Shown: positions 16,059 to 24,371 of the stretch, piece by piece
How the letters are laid out: each line of letters begins with the position of its first letter
How positions within the stretch are numbered: the first letter of the stretch is position 1
Origin: Actinomycetota bacterium
GTDB taxonomy: Bacteria > Actinomycetota > Actinomycetes > Streptosporangiales > Streptosporangiaceae
Assembly: GCA_027314595.1 (NCBI GenBank)
Contig: DAHVAN010000227.1
Span: forward strand, 1-55,004
DNA: 55,004 nt
Reading direction: 5' to 3'
Notes under the pieces: model-generated
What the model was told of the DNA's origin: nothing
Database searches by the model: none
Seen by the model: the letters and a program-made list of their open reading frames with translations, nothing else
Position numbers and translations under genes: made by a program

Positions 16059-16901
16059 ATGAAGATCGTCCTGTTCTGCGGCGGCCTCGGCATGCGGATG
16101 CGTGACGGGATAACCAACGCCCCGAAACCGATGGCGCTGATCGGCGAGCGGCCGTTGCTATGGCATGTGATGCGCTACTACGCGCATTTCGGTCACACGG
16201 ATTTCGTGCTCTGCCTCGGCTACGGGGCGGCGGCCGTCAAGGACTTCTTCCTCAGTTATGACGAGACCCGGTCTAACGACTTCGTGCTCGATGGCAGCGC
16301 GCGGCGGGTAGAGCTGTTCAAGACCGACATCGCCGACTGGCGCATCACCTTCGTCGACACGGGCTTGCACGCGTCGATAGGTGAGCGGCTGCGCCGGGTG
16401 CGCCGCTTCGTGCAGGACGAGCCCATGTTCCTGGCCAACTACGCGGACGTGTTCACCAACGCCCCGCTGCCGGACATGATCTCCCGGTTCGAGACCAGCG
16501 ACGCCGTGGTCAGCCTGCTCGCCGTACCCCTGCAGTCCTCGCACCACGTCGTGGACGTCACCGAGGACGGGCTCGTCTCGCAGGTGACCCTGATGCGTGA
16601 TCTGCGCCAGTGGGAGAACGGCGGGTACTTCGTGCTCCGGCCGGAGATCTTCGACCACCTGAACGAGGGAGAGGACCTGGTTGAAGACGCGATCGCGCGA
16701 CTGGTCCCGGAACGGCGGGTCCTGGCGTATTCGTGGAAGGGCTACTGGTCGCCCGCCGACACGGTAAAGGAGCGCGCGCAGCTGGAGGAACGCTACTACC
16801 GGGGGGACTGCCCGTGGATGATCTGGGATCCTGAGCGCTCTGGGGCGTCCCTCCAGCCCGAGCTGCTGACCGGCGGCGCGGCCGTTCCGACGGCATGGTG
16901 A
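16059..16901 (+). CDS. Sugar-1-phosphate nucleotidyltransferase, glucose-1-phosphate cytidylyltransferase-like
   Basis: 280 residues. The N-terminal nucleotide loop is FCGGLGMRMRDGITNAPKPM, close to the GGxGTRL...KP motif. LLWHVMRYYAHFGHTDFVLCLGYGA is typical of RfbF-type cytidylyltransferases. NGGYFVLRPEIFDHL and WSPADTVKERAQLE are the expected sugar-binding and C-terminal parts. It would make CDP-glucose, or a related NDP-sugar, for the deoxysugar pathway that the neighbouring C-methyltransferase modifies. The loop has Met in place of the usual Thr-Arg-Leu, which may alter nucleotide choice. GAGGTGG is 6 nt before the ATG. Confidence 0.88.
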   Translation: MKIVLFCGGLGMRMRDGITNAPKPMALIGERPLLWHVMRYYAHFGHTDFVLCLGYGAAAVKDFFLSYDETRSNDFVLDGSARRVELFKTDIADWRITFVDTGLHASIGERLRRVRRFVQDEPMFLANYADVFTNAPLPDMISRFETSDAVVSLLAVPLQSSHHVVDVTEDGLVSQVTLMRDLRQWENGGYFVLRPEIFDHLNEGEDLVEDAIARLVPERRVLAYSWKGYWSPADTVKERAQLEERYYRGDCPWMIWDPERSGASLQPELLTGGAAVPTAW

Positions 16902-16904
16902 GCC

Positions 16905-17609
16905 GTGCTGCCGCTGCCGCTTGAGCCGCCAGCTGGGGCAAGGCTGTCCATCCTGGCGATTGGCGCCCATCCCGACGACATCGAGATCGGTGCGGGCGGC
17001 TTGCTGCTTCAGCTGGCCGGCGGCAGGCCGCGGGTTCATTGCCTGGTCCTGACGGGCTCGCAAGAGCGGCACAGGGAGGCCAGCAACGCGGCGCGCGCCT
17101 TCAACCCGGAGGCCGAACTCGGCGTGGAGCTGTTCGACTTGCCTGAGGGGAACCTGCCCGGCGCGTGGAGCAGCGTCAAGGAGATCCTCGAGACGGTGGC
17201 GCGGTCGTTCTCGCCCGACCTCGTCGTCGCGCCCGGCGCTGGCGACGCCCACCAGGATCACCGCACGATCGGCGAGATCGTGCCCACCGTGTTCCGCGAC
17301 CATCTCTGCCTGGCGTACGAGGTTCCCAAGTGGGATGGCGACATGCCCCGTCCGAACATGTACTTCCCGCTGACGGAACAGGCAGCCCGGCGCAAGGCGG
17401 AGCTGCTCGACAGGCATTACCCGTCCCAGCGGGCCCGGGACTGGTGGGGCGAGGAGACCTTCCTCGCGCTGGCCCGGCTCAGAGGCATGGAGTGCCGTTC
17501 GCGTTACGCGGAGGCCTTCACCTGCTCCAAGTTGACAGTTTCTTCAGGAGATTCGATGCCTATTGCTCACATGGGGACGGGCGTGCCGATCGCATCCCAG
17601 GGGTCGTAA
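16905..17609 (+). CDS. PIG-L/LmbE-family deacetylase
   Basis: 234 residues. The zinc motif HPDD is at 22-25, in AIGAHPDDIEIGAGG, and the second metal site is DAHQDH at 114-119. This family removes N-acetyl groups from GlcNAc-containing substrates or acts on related amides. Here it probably deacetylates a sugar intermediate or repeat unit. It is sandwiched with 3-bp gaps between the nucleotidyltransferase and the O-antigen-ligase-like gene, so co-expression is very likely. GTG start at 16905. Confidence 0.9.
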   Translation: MLPLPLEPPAGARLSILAIGAHPDDIEIGAGGLLLQLAGGRPRVHCLVLTGSQERHREASNAARAFNPEAELGVELFDLPEGNLPGAWSSVKEILETVARSFSPDLVVAPGAGDAHQDHRTIGEIVPTVFRDHLCLAYEVPKWDGDMPRPNMYFPLTEQAARRKAELLDRHYPSQRARDWWGEETFLALARLRGMECRSRYAEAFTCSKLTVSSGDSMPIAHMGTGVPIASQGS

Positions 17610-17612
17610 GGG

Positions 17613-18833
17613 ATGATTTCGTCCGTCGCTGCTCTCCGCCGGTACCCGGGCGCGCTCCCGCTGGATCCGGCCGCGGAACGGGACCGCTCGATCCGGCGCA
17701 GGATCAACGCCGTGTGGGGGTTGCTGTACCTCAACACGATGACTTTCGTCGCCGGGTACTCCGTCCTCGCCCTGCCGTCCAAGGTCGGCAAGGGCGTCGC
17801 GCAGGGAGCCCTGCCGCTGGCGATCCTGATCGCGCTGACCATCAACCCCAAGCTCAAGGTGCGGCCGAACGCATTCTTGTGCATCGTGGGCGTGCTCGTC
17901 GCGGACTCGATGGCTACCGCGATCCCGGTGCCTCACCTCGGTACCGTGTTCCGGACTTTCCGGTTCGCCGAGTTCGTGTTCGCGCTCTGGCTGCTGACGC
18001 CGTGGTGGGGCCGGCGCGACATGCTGCTTTTCCGGGTCCATCTTCGCTGGATATGGATATCGCTCGGGTCAGTCATGCTCGGCATGGTGGTATCCCCGCA
18101 CCGGGCCTTCCTTTATGGCCAGAGCCATAGGCTGACCGGAGCGATCTGGCCGATGTTCCCCACGCAGATCGCTCAGTACACGGCGATCGCGACCGGGCTG
18201 ACGATCCTGCTCTGGCTTGGCCGCATGCTGAGCGGGCGGGCCGCCCTGCTCGGCGTCATCGTCGCCTTCAGCATGTGCCTGCTTTCGCACACAAGGACCG
18301 CGCTGGTCGCCCTGGTGGCGGGGCTCCTGATCGCGGGCCTGAGCCTGTTCAGCGTCAACGCCCGGGTGCGGAAGTTCTTCGCGGCCATCGCGGCCATCGT
18401 GTCGCTCGCGGTCCTGACAGCGGCTGGCGTCATTGTCAACTGGCTGGCACGCGGCGAGAACACGCAAGGACTGACGACCTTGACCGGCCGGACCAACTTC
18501 TGGGCGCTCGTGCTCAACTTCCCGCGAACCAGATTCCAGGAGATCTTCGGGTTCGGCCTGTCCAACGCGAGCGTCAACGGCCTCCCGATCGACAGCAACT
18601 GGATGGCCTCCTACATGCAGGAAGGGCTCATCGGGGTCATCGCGTGCGCCGGGGTCCTCGTCTACCTGTTCGTGGCCGCCCTGTTTCAGCCGCGTGGGAT
18701 ACGGCGCGCACTCGTGCTGTTCATCGTGACCTACGTTACGGCCGCGTCAATTACCGAGGATGCTTTCACGGACGTCTCGACATACCTCCTCCATCTGTTC
18801 GTGGCCGCGTCGCTGCTCGCGGTGCCTGCCTGA
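17613..18833 (+). CDS. O-antigen ligase/Wzy polymerase-like membrane protein
   Basis: This 406-residue polytopic protein has about ten or eleven hydrophobic segments. A larger loop after LARGENTQGLTTLTGRTNFW includes GFGLSNASVNGLPIDSNWMASYMQEGLIG. Loops with GR..W and an HN/DS-N-W..QEG segment are typical of the Wzy_C/O-antigen ligase family. It probably polymerises lipid-linked repeat units at the outer face of the membrane. The ATG starts 3 bp after the deacetylase stop. Confidence 0.85.
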   Translation: MISSVAALRRYPGALPLDPAAERDRSIRRRINAVWGLLYLNTMTFVAGYSVLALPSKVGKGVAQGALPLAILIALTINPKLKVRPNAFLCIVGVLVADSMATAIPVPHLGTVFRTFRFAEFVFALWLLTPWWGRRDMLLFRVHLRWIWISLGSVMLGMVVSPHRAFLYGQSHRLTGAIWPMFPTQIAQYTAIATGLTILLWLGRMLSGRAALLGVIVAFSMCLLSHTRTALVALVAGLLIAGLSLFSVNARVRKFFAAIAAIVSLAVLTAAGVIVNWLARGENTQGLTTLTGRTNFWALVLNFPRTRFQEIFGFGLSNASVNGLPIDSNWMASYMQEGLIGVIACAGVLVYLFVAALFQPRGIRRALVLFIVTYVTAASITEDAFTDVSTYLLHLFVAASLLAVPA

Positions 18834-18981
18834 CCTTGCGATTGTCCTGTTTCATAACCGCTGGTGCGGACATCCTGGCTCAGGTTCTTGACGCGAGTGC
18901 CCGTACGGCGCGGCGAGTTCACGATATATTCGATAGGCAAAAACAGAAGGCCCGGGCGACGCGCCACCGAACGCTCTGGAA

Positions 18982-19001
18982 TCCTGGCCCGACGGCCAGG
19001 A
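18982..19001 (+). promoter_or_regulatory. Inverted repeat in the leader of the GT4 gene
   Basis: TCCTGGC (18982-18988) and GCCAGGA (18995-19001) form a 7-bp stem with a 6-nt loop, 70 bp before the GT4 start. A TATATT-like -10 candidate lies near 18925. The hairpin could be a weak terminator after the polymerase gene or a leader structure. Confidence 0.3.
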
Positions 19002-19071
19002 GGGCTCAGCGCGGTCAGCGCATGGGATTGGTATCACGGTGCGACGCATCATGTGAGGTGACCCAGCCGGG

Positions 19072-20262
19072 ATGAGGATCCTGCTTATCCACAACCGCTA
19101 CCGCTCGGGTGCTCCAAGCGGTGAGAACCGTGTCGTTGAACAAGAGGGCGAGGCGCTCGCGGCCCTAGGGCACGAGGTAATGCGGTTCGGCCGGAGCAGC
19201 GACGACATCGAGCGATGGTCGCTGGCCAAGAAGGCGTCACTTCCGGTCCGGACCGTCTGGAGCCAGGAAGTCTTCCGTGACCTCAAGGCGGCGCTGCGCG
19301 CGCACCGCCCCGAAGTCGTGCATGTCCACAATACGTTTCCCCTGCTCAGCGGGGCGGTTCTGTACGCCTGCCGCGATGCGCGGGTTCCTGTCGTGGCCAC
19401 CATCCACAATTACAAGCTGGCCTGCGCCAACGGCACGTTCTTCCGCGGCGGGACCGTGTGCCACGACTGTGCCCGCCACCTGCCCGCGAGAGCGGTCCTG
19501 CACGGCTGCTACCGCGAATCACCTGTGGCCACCGCGCCCGTGGCGCTGGCCATGAGCCTGCACCGGCGGGCATGGCGATCGCTGGTCTCTGCCTATGTAT
19601 TCATCTCAGGGTCACAGCGTGACCTCCTGCGCGGACTCGACCTCCCCTCAGAGCGCGCATTCGTCAGGTACAACCTCATCCCCCGCCGTGACAGGCCGCG
19701 AACGGCGCGAACGCCGACCGTGGTCTACGCGGGACGCCTGGACGAGGCCAAGGGCGCGCGCCTGCTGATGGCTGGCTGGGACTGCTACCTAGGCAAGTCC
19801 GGGGAGCCGGGACTGAACCTGGCCATCGCCGGTGGAGGGCCCCTGGAGGACGAGGTCGCGGCCTGGGCAGCGACCCGGCCTTCCGTTGCGATGAAGGGGA
19901 CGGTCAGCAGCGATCAGTGCGCCGAACTCATCTCCGGCGCGCGTGCTGTCCTGCTGCCATCCGCCTGGGAGGAAACATTCGGCCTCGTCGCCGTGGAGGC
20001 CATGGCCGCGGGAGTCCCTCCCATCGCAGCGGGCCACGGGTCATTCACCGAACTCATCACCCCCGGATTCGACGGCGTGCTATTCAGCCCCGGCGATCCT
20101 GCCTCGCTGGCGCTCGCCATCGCTGACGCCGAGAAGAACCCTGAGCGATTCGAAGTGTGCGGTGACCATGCACGCAAGACATACGAGGAGCGGTTCGACC
20201 CGCGGCGCAGCGTCGAGGATCTGCTCGACATCTACCGGTTCGCGATCACGCACCCGGTCTGA
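19072..20262 (+). CDS. Glycosyltransferase family 4 (GT-B fold)
   Basis: 396 residues. The N-terminal domain opens MRILLIHNRYRSGAPSGENRVV and contains VHVHNTFPLLS and ATIHNYKLAC. The C-terminal domain has VVYAGRLDEAKGARLL and the sugar-nucleotide E-x7-E motif (E301/E309, WEETFGLVAVEAM). The cysteine cluster CANGTFFRGGTVCHDC is common in this GT4 subgroup. It would transfer an NDP-sugar to the lipid-linked chain with retention of anomeric configuration. The ATG at 19072 lies after a 238-bp leader, so it probably has its own promoter. Confidence 0.93.
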   Translation: MRILLIHNRYRSGAPSGENRVVEQEGEALAALGHEVMRFGRSSDDIERWSLAKKASLPVRTVWSQEVFRDLKAALRAHRPEVVHVHNTFPLLSGAVLYACRDARVPVVATIHNYKLACANGTFFRGGTVCHDCARHLPARAVLHGCYRESPVATAPVALAMSLHRRAWRSLVSAYVFISGSQRDLLRGLDLPSERAFVRYNLIPRRDRPRTARTPTVVYAGRLDEAKGARLLMAGWDCYLGKSGEPGLNLAIAGGGPLEDEVAAWAATRPSVAMKGTVSSDQCAELISGARAVLLPSAWEETFGLVAVEAMAAGVPPIAAGHGSFTELITPGFDGVLFSPGDPASLALAIADAEKNPERFEVCGDHARKTYEERFDPRRSVEDLLDIYRFAITHPV

Positions 20263-20286
20263 CGCCAGTCCAAGGATCGAGTCGAC

Positions 20287-21258
20287 ATGAAATCGACTTA
20301 CCGGACAGCCCTGATCTCGGCTATTCCAGCGGCAGCGGCGCCTTTGGCGCGCACTCTCTATTACAGGTCGCTAGGCACAAGGGCGAGGCTCCGGCTGAAG
20401 CTCAGGTCCACGTCAGCGCCGGGTGGCGGCGCGCCTATTTTTATCATTGGCTGCGGCCGATCCGGTACCTCGATACTCGGCAGGGTACTCGCCATGCACC
20501 CGCGGGTGCAGTACATTTATGAGCCATATGACCTGTGGGCGGCTATCCATCCAGTCACTGACTTTCTTCAGCTCTATTCGCACGACGAGCCTCGGTGCCT
20601 GCTTGACGCGCGTTCAGCGACTAGTGAGACCAGCAGCCGTTTCCAGCGGCTCATGTCGCCTCCGCCTGGATTCACGCTGGTGGAGAAGAGCCCCATCAAC
20701 GCACTTCGCATCGGCTTCCTTGACGCAGTGGCTCCAGGTGCCCGCTTCGTGCACATCGTACGTGACGGCGTGGATGTCGCACACTCGATCGAGCGAATTG
20801 CGGCAACGGCGAGAAGACTGGCATTCCGCCCTCCGCTGAACAACTGGTGGGGCGTGGGCAACATGAAATGGATCGCCCTGGAACGAGATGGAATAGCAGC
20901 GAGATATTACTCCGACGATGTATCTCGGCTCATTACGGATGCACAGCGCGGCGCCTATGAGTGGCTGCTGTCTCAGCACCAGGTCAATGCCTGGCGAGCG
21001 CACCTCGGGATGCGCCTGGTAGAACTCCGGCTCGATGACCTCGTCAACGACCCAAGAGCGACGCTGGTATCTGTTATCGACGGGGCTGGGCTACCGCATC
21101 CGGGCGAGGAATGGCTGGATCGTGCCATCCATGAAGTGCGGCCCGTTACGAGTGACTACGGGACAGAGCTGACCCTGCCAGCCCAGATGCGAGCGGATTT
21201 CAATAAATTCCAGGAACTTTATGATTTCAAAGGCAGGGCAGGCCCTTTGCCGGCGTAG
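20287..21258 (+). CDS. PAPS-dependent sulfotransferase
   Basis: 323 residues. The 5'-phosphosulfate-binding loop is FIIGCGRSGTS (52-62), and the 3'-phosphate motif is VRDGVDVAHS (158-167). EKSPIN (133-138) is the usual second core strand. This is the Sulfotransfer family, which moves sulfate from PAPS to a hydroxyl group, most likely on a sugar of the locus product. The APS kinase at 3145-4671 could make its donor. The gene is less GC-rich than its neighbours and uses rarer codons (ATA, TAT, AAT), suggesting recent acquisition. A GC hairpin follows the stop. Confidence 0.9.
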   Translation: MKSTYRTALISAIPAAAAPLARTLYYRSLGTRARLRLKLRSTSAPGGGAPIFIIGCGRSGTSILGRVLAMHPRVQYIYEPYDLWAAIHPVTDFLQLYSHDEPRCLLDARSATSETSSRFQRLMSPPPGFTLVEKSPINALRIGFLDAVAPGARFVHIVRDGVDVAHSIERIAATARRLAFRPPLNNWWGVGNMKWIALERDGIAARYYSDDVSRLITDAQRGAYEWLLSQHQVNAWRAHLGMRLVELRLDDLVNDPRATLVSVIDGAGLPHPGEEWLDRAIHEVRPVTSDYGTELTLPAQMRADFNKFQELYDFKGRAGPLPA

Positions 21259-21602
21259 CCGCCCCTGACCCGGGTGCCGTTGTCCTGGGGCCGCGGCCAG
21301 GGCGCGCTCAAGCGCCGCGCGCGCTCGGGGGGGCCCAGTCCCCCGCGCGCGGTCAGGACAGGCGGTTTTGTCACGGGACCACGCCAGCCCGGGCACCGCC
21401 TGCCGGCCCGACAGCCCAGCTTGCCGCCGCGGCTTGTATCAGAACGCGGCTGTCGTGATCTTATGGGGTAGAACGGTTACGGTCCGCCGCAGGCAGACGC
21501 GCATCCGCAGGGGTACACGCGGACTCTGGCTATGCTTGATCAGCATCCATCCGCTGCAGGGGCATTGCCGCTGGCGGCAATAGCGAGGACGGGATCTAAA
21601 CA
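21259..21602. other. Non-coding stretch between the sulfotransferase and GT25 genes
   Basis: This 344-bp stretch has no convincing gene. It contains the hairpin at 21314-21351. The distal half is less GC-rich and probably includes the GT25 promoter, but I cannot point to a clear -10/-35 pair. Confidence 0.5.
21314..21351 (+). terminator. GC-rich hairpin after the sulfotransferase gene
   Basis: A left arm of alternating GC followed by a G run (21316-21332) pairs with CCCCC then alternating CG (21340-21351). A small CTC bulge interrupts the left arm, and a GTTTTGT stretch follows about 14 nt later. It fits a terminator for the upstream gene. Confidence 0.4.
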
Positions 21603-22406
21603 GTGCATGCTTACGTTGTCAACTTGGCTCGTTCGCTGGACCGGCGGGCGCACATCACTGCCGAGTTGCGGAAGGCGAACCTGGACTACGAAATCGTGAC
21701 CGCCGTCGACGGGCGCCTTGTGGACATGCACGACACCAGCACGATCGATCCTTCTTTCATTGCGACGGTCCCATTTCCTGATGGCACGGCCGGGTGTGCG
21801 CTGAGCCACCTGAGTATCTACAAGAAAATAATCGAGGATGGGCTGGACACCGCATTGATCCTAGAGGACGATATCGTGTTGCCCGCCGACCTGGGATCCT
21901 TGGCCGACGCGGTGGCGCCGCACCTGACTGGCGCAGAAGCGGCGCTGCTCAGCGTCGATTGCCCTGATCCGTGCAAGATGAGCCGAGAAGGCTCGGTAAA
22001 GCTTCCGTCAGAGCGACTGCTGGCACTGCCTATCGACATTTCCCAGCCGCGTAGCACAGCTGCCTATATAATCACGCGGGAAGCATGCGAGCGGATGGTC
22101 AAGTCGCTGCTTCCGGTGCGGGTACAAGCTGACGCCTGGTGGTTCTTTTACAGAGAAGGCCTCTTGGACCGGATACGGTGCGTCGCGCCGCTGCCAGTTC
22201 TCAAGACTGGCGAGCTCACGTCAACGATCGGGTTTTATTCGCTGGGATCGGGCACGAGGGCCCGCCTGCTCGAGCCACTGGTGCGTCACAAGATCCCGAT
22301 CTTGCATCAGGCCCTTTCCCGCAGGCGGCAACGCATTCTCCGGCAATGGAGCCGGGTGGAACTCGTAGACACGCCATTTGTGGAGATGCCATCCAGGCTG
22401 GAATAG
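21603..22406 (+). CDS. Glycosyltransferase family 25 protein
   Basis: 267 residues. It opens HAYVVNLARSLDRRAHI, then has GCALSHLSIYKKI (64-76) and ALILEDDIVLP with the metal-binding EDD at 88-90. These are the hallmarks of GT25, the LgtB/LpsA-like galactosyl or glucosyltransferases. It would add a side-chain sugar in the cytoplasm before export. The GTG start at 21603 reads straight into the conserved N-terminus. Codon use is more AT-tolerant than in the flanking genes. Confidence 0.88.
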   Translation: MHAYVVNLARSLDRRAHITAELRKANLDYEIVTAVDGRLVDMHDTSTIDPSFIATVPFPDGTAGCALSHLSIYKKIIEDGLDTALILEDDIVLPADLGSLADAVAPHLTGAEAALLSVDCPDPCKMSREGSVKLPSERLLALPIDISQPRSTAAYIITREACERMVKSLLPVRVQADAWWFFYREGLLDRIRCVAPLPVLKTGELTSTIGFYSLGSGTRARLLEPLVRHKIPILHQALSRRRQRILRQWSRVELVDTPFVEMPSRLE

Positions 22407-22453
22407 GCTTGCGCTCGCGGCGCCGGCGGTCAGCCGTACCCGTGCCGCCTATT

Positions 22454-22516
22454 GGGCCAGATGCGCGGATGCCACCGATCTACCGGGCCAGATGCGCCGG
22501 CGCCCCAGTTACCTGA
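22454..22516 (+). repeat. Dispersed 31-nt repeat pair, copy A
   Basis: Two adjacent units each begin GGGCCAGATGCGC (22454 and 22485), with a period of 31 nt. The same arrangement, including the TCTACC join and the CCCCAGT.AC.TGA end, recurs at 52065-52127. This copy fills the gap between the convergent GT25 and flippase genes and ends against the flippase stop codon. Confidence 0.7.
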
Positions 22517-23914
22517 CTAGCGTTCGACGGCTGTTTCGGCCCCCTGGGCCTCCGCCGCCATGCCCGGGGTGCGCGGGTAATCCCGGGAACTGGCCGGCGA
22601 GGACCTCCGGTGCCTTCCCGCTTGTCCTGGCCACAGCCGGCTGCGCGCGGCGCCGTGCTCGGCCAGTGCCTTCCGGAACTGCCACCAGAACAGGACCGTT
22701 CCGAGCCAGGACGCGGCGGCGACGAGCCGCATGGTGCCGACCGTCCCCCCGATCTCGGCTCCGGTGAGGGCACAGGTCAGCAGGAGCAGCGAGGAGGCAA
22801 GGGTGGCGCGCAGGCTGCGACGCGCGGCACCCAGGGCGTGCATGCCGATGCCGGCGCCGGTGCTGACGCACGTGCCGACCATTGCCAGTGCCGTCGGCAG
22901 CACCAGCGGATACGCCGGCCGCCATATGCTTCCGAGCATCAGGTGCCCGAGTCCCATGGGCATTGCCACGAGCAGGACGACTCCCCACACCAGGGCCATC
23001 AAGCCGAGAGCGGCGCTGGCGGCCATGCAGAAAAGCGGCAGCCGCCGTGGTGAGTGGCGCAGGAGCCTGGCAGCCTCGGGGATGGTGACCATGCCCATCC
23101 CGTAGAAAATGACCTTGAAGGGACCCATCAGAACGCTGGCGGCCTGGATATAGCCGACGGCGGCCAGACCCAGGAGATAAGAGACGCCGTAGCTTCGGAG
23201 CGAGTCGGCGGCGTTGCCCCCGGTGTTCTCCACGAGGAAACGCGGGCCGAGATCCCGGTGCTGCACGAGCCAGTCCCTCGCGGCCGACAGGCTGGGCACG
23301 ACATGAGCCTGCAGCGCACCGACGACGGCTCCGGCGACGGCCCCGGCGCCCCATGCGAGGATGAACGTGAACACGTTCGCGTGGCCGCTCATCTTCAGGT
23401 ACAGGAGCAAGGGAACCTGGACCGCCGCCCAGAGCACGTCGTTGGCGAACGCGTGGTGGCCACGGCCAAGCGCGAAGAACGCATACCGCCAGCTGTCCTG
23501 CAGCAGAAGCGCCGGCATCGTCAGGCCGAGGGCGAGGAAGGCTTGCCCGGTCGTGCCGCCGACCAGACCTGCTACCGCGAGCGCGCAGGTTCCGGTGACC
23601 AGGCCCACCAGTAGCGCGGTGCCTGTGGAGCCCGCGGTCGCGCGCCGCCACGCCGACGGGTTCGTCGCGCTGAACCTGACCAGGAGAGGCTCGATGGATA
23701 GACCCCGCGACGCGTTGAGCGCGAACCCGTACGTCACATAGGCGAGGCTGAAGGCGCCGAATTGCGCCGCGCCGAGCGTACGGGCGATGTACAGGCTCAG
23801 CAGGAAGTTCGTCAGGCTGCACATGGCCTGATCCGAGACACCCCAGCCGAGCCGGCGGCTCACCTGGCTGGCCCAGGACCGCGCCGCCGAGACCCTCCGC
23901 TCAGCCACGGTCAC
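22517..23914 (-). CDS. Polysaccharide flippase (Wzx/MOP superfamily-like)
   Basis: This 465-residue polytopic protein has about twelve hydrophobic segments. It opens with GWGVSDQAMCSLTNFLLSLYIARTLGAAQFGAFSLAY, the typical first two helices of MOP/polysaccharide flippases. It would flip lipid-linked repeat units across the membrane, completing a Wzx/Wzy pathway with the polymerase at 17613. The C-terminal 45 residues are hydrophilic and Arg/Ala-rich. GTG 23914 is used as start. It is transcribed against its neighbours and so is separately expressed. Confidence 0.88.
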   Translation of the reverse strand: MTVAERRVSAARSWASQVSRRLGWGVSDQAMCSLTNFLLSLYIARTLGAAQFGAFSLAYVTYGFALNASRGLSIEPLLVRFSATNPSAWRRATAGSTGTALLVGLVTGTCALAVAGLVGGTTGQAFLALGLTMPALLLQDSWRYAFFALGRGHHAFANDVLWAAVQVPLLLYLKMSGHANVFTFILAWGAGAVAGAVVGALQAHVVPSLSAARDWLVQHRDLGPRFLVENTGGNAADSLRSYGVSYLLGLAAVGYIQAASVLMGPFKVIFYGMGMVTIPEAARLLRHSPRRLPLFCMAASAALGLMALVWGVVLLVAMPMGLGHLMLGSIWRPAYPLVLPTALAMVGTCVSTGAGIGMHALGAARRSLRATLASSLLLLTCALTGAEIGGTVGTMRLVAAASWLGTVLFWWQFRKALAEHGAARSRLWPGQAGRHRRSSPASSRDYPRTPGMAAEAQGAETAVER

Positions 23915-24347
23915 CTAGCCAGTCCCCCGTGCCGTTCCGGATTGCATCGTCCCCCGGCCAGGGTTCCGGCCGTCGCCAGGTAGATCCACGATAAAACGAT
24001 CGATAGTACGGCGAACGTGATACATGCGGGTGCGCACCTCTCAGCACGGTCGTCAGCGTGGGCAGCGCGAGAGGGTAGCCAGACCGCCGCGGTGCCAGCG
24101 AGTGCCTGAGCCAGGCTAGCAAGGCGCGCTCCCGCCCGCGGTCGCGACCACGCTACGCGAGGAAGGTGTCACAAGCGCGCGACAAATCCGGCTCGTCCCC
24201 CCGCGGGATTCCCGCCCCGACCAGCGCTGCGCTGACCTTCTCGCTATGCTGAGCCACGAAGTCCCCCAGCCCTAGAGGCGCCGATGCGGGCACGAGCAGG
24301 CAGCGGCACTTAATCCAACCACCTACCGGGGGAGCGCAGGGACCGGG
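23915..24347. other. Non-coding divergent region between the flippase and GH12-like genes
   Basis: This 433-bp stretch lies between divergent genes and probably holds both promoters. A TTG-started 73-codon minus-strand frame (24122 to 23901) overlaps the flippase start, but nothing about it supports expression. A small AT-rich patch near 23990-24005 (CGATAAAACGATCGATAG) is the most promoter-like spot. Confidence 0.45.
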
Positions 24348-24371
24348 ATGTACGCAGGGACCGGGATGGAT
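24336..24371 (+). repeat. Duplicated ribosome-site/start-codon unit
   Basis: GCAGGGACCGGGATGTAC (24336-24353) is repeated at 24354-24371, differing only at its last two bases. Each copy carries AGGGA followed by an ATG (24348 and 24366) in the same frame. The lipoprotein gene therefore has two nearly identical initiation sites six codons apart. Confidence 0.75.

Noticed and set aside
16158-17417. A 419-codon minus-strand frame across the cytidylyltransferase and deacetylase genes
   Set aside because: It crosses two well-supported genes on the other strand, has no ribosome site or recognisable domain, and has antisense composition.
22454-22516. CRISPR-like reading of the 31-nt repeat pairs
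   Set aside because: Each site has only two units, the similarity extends into the supposed spacers, and no cas genes are present.
23901-24122. A 73-residue minus-strand ORF upstream of the flippase gene
   Set aside because: It starts with TTG without a ribosome site, overlaps the flippase start and shows no known motif; it could be a leader but is not supported.
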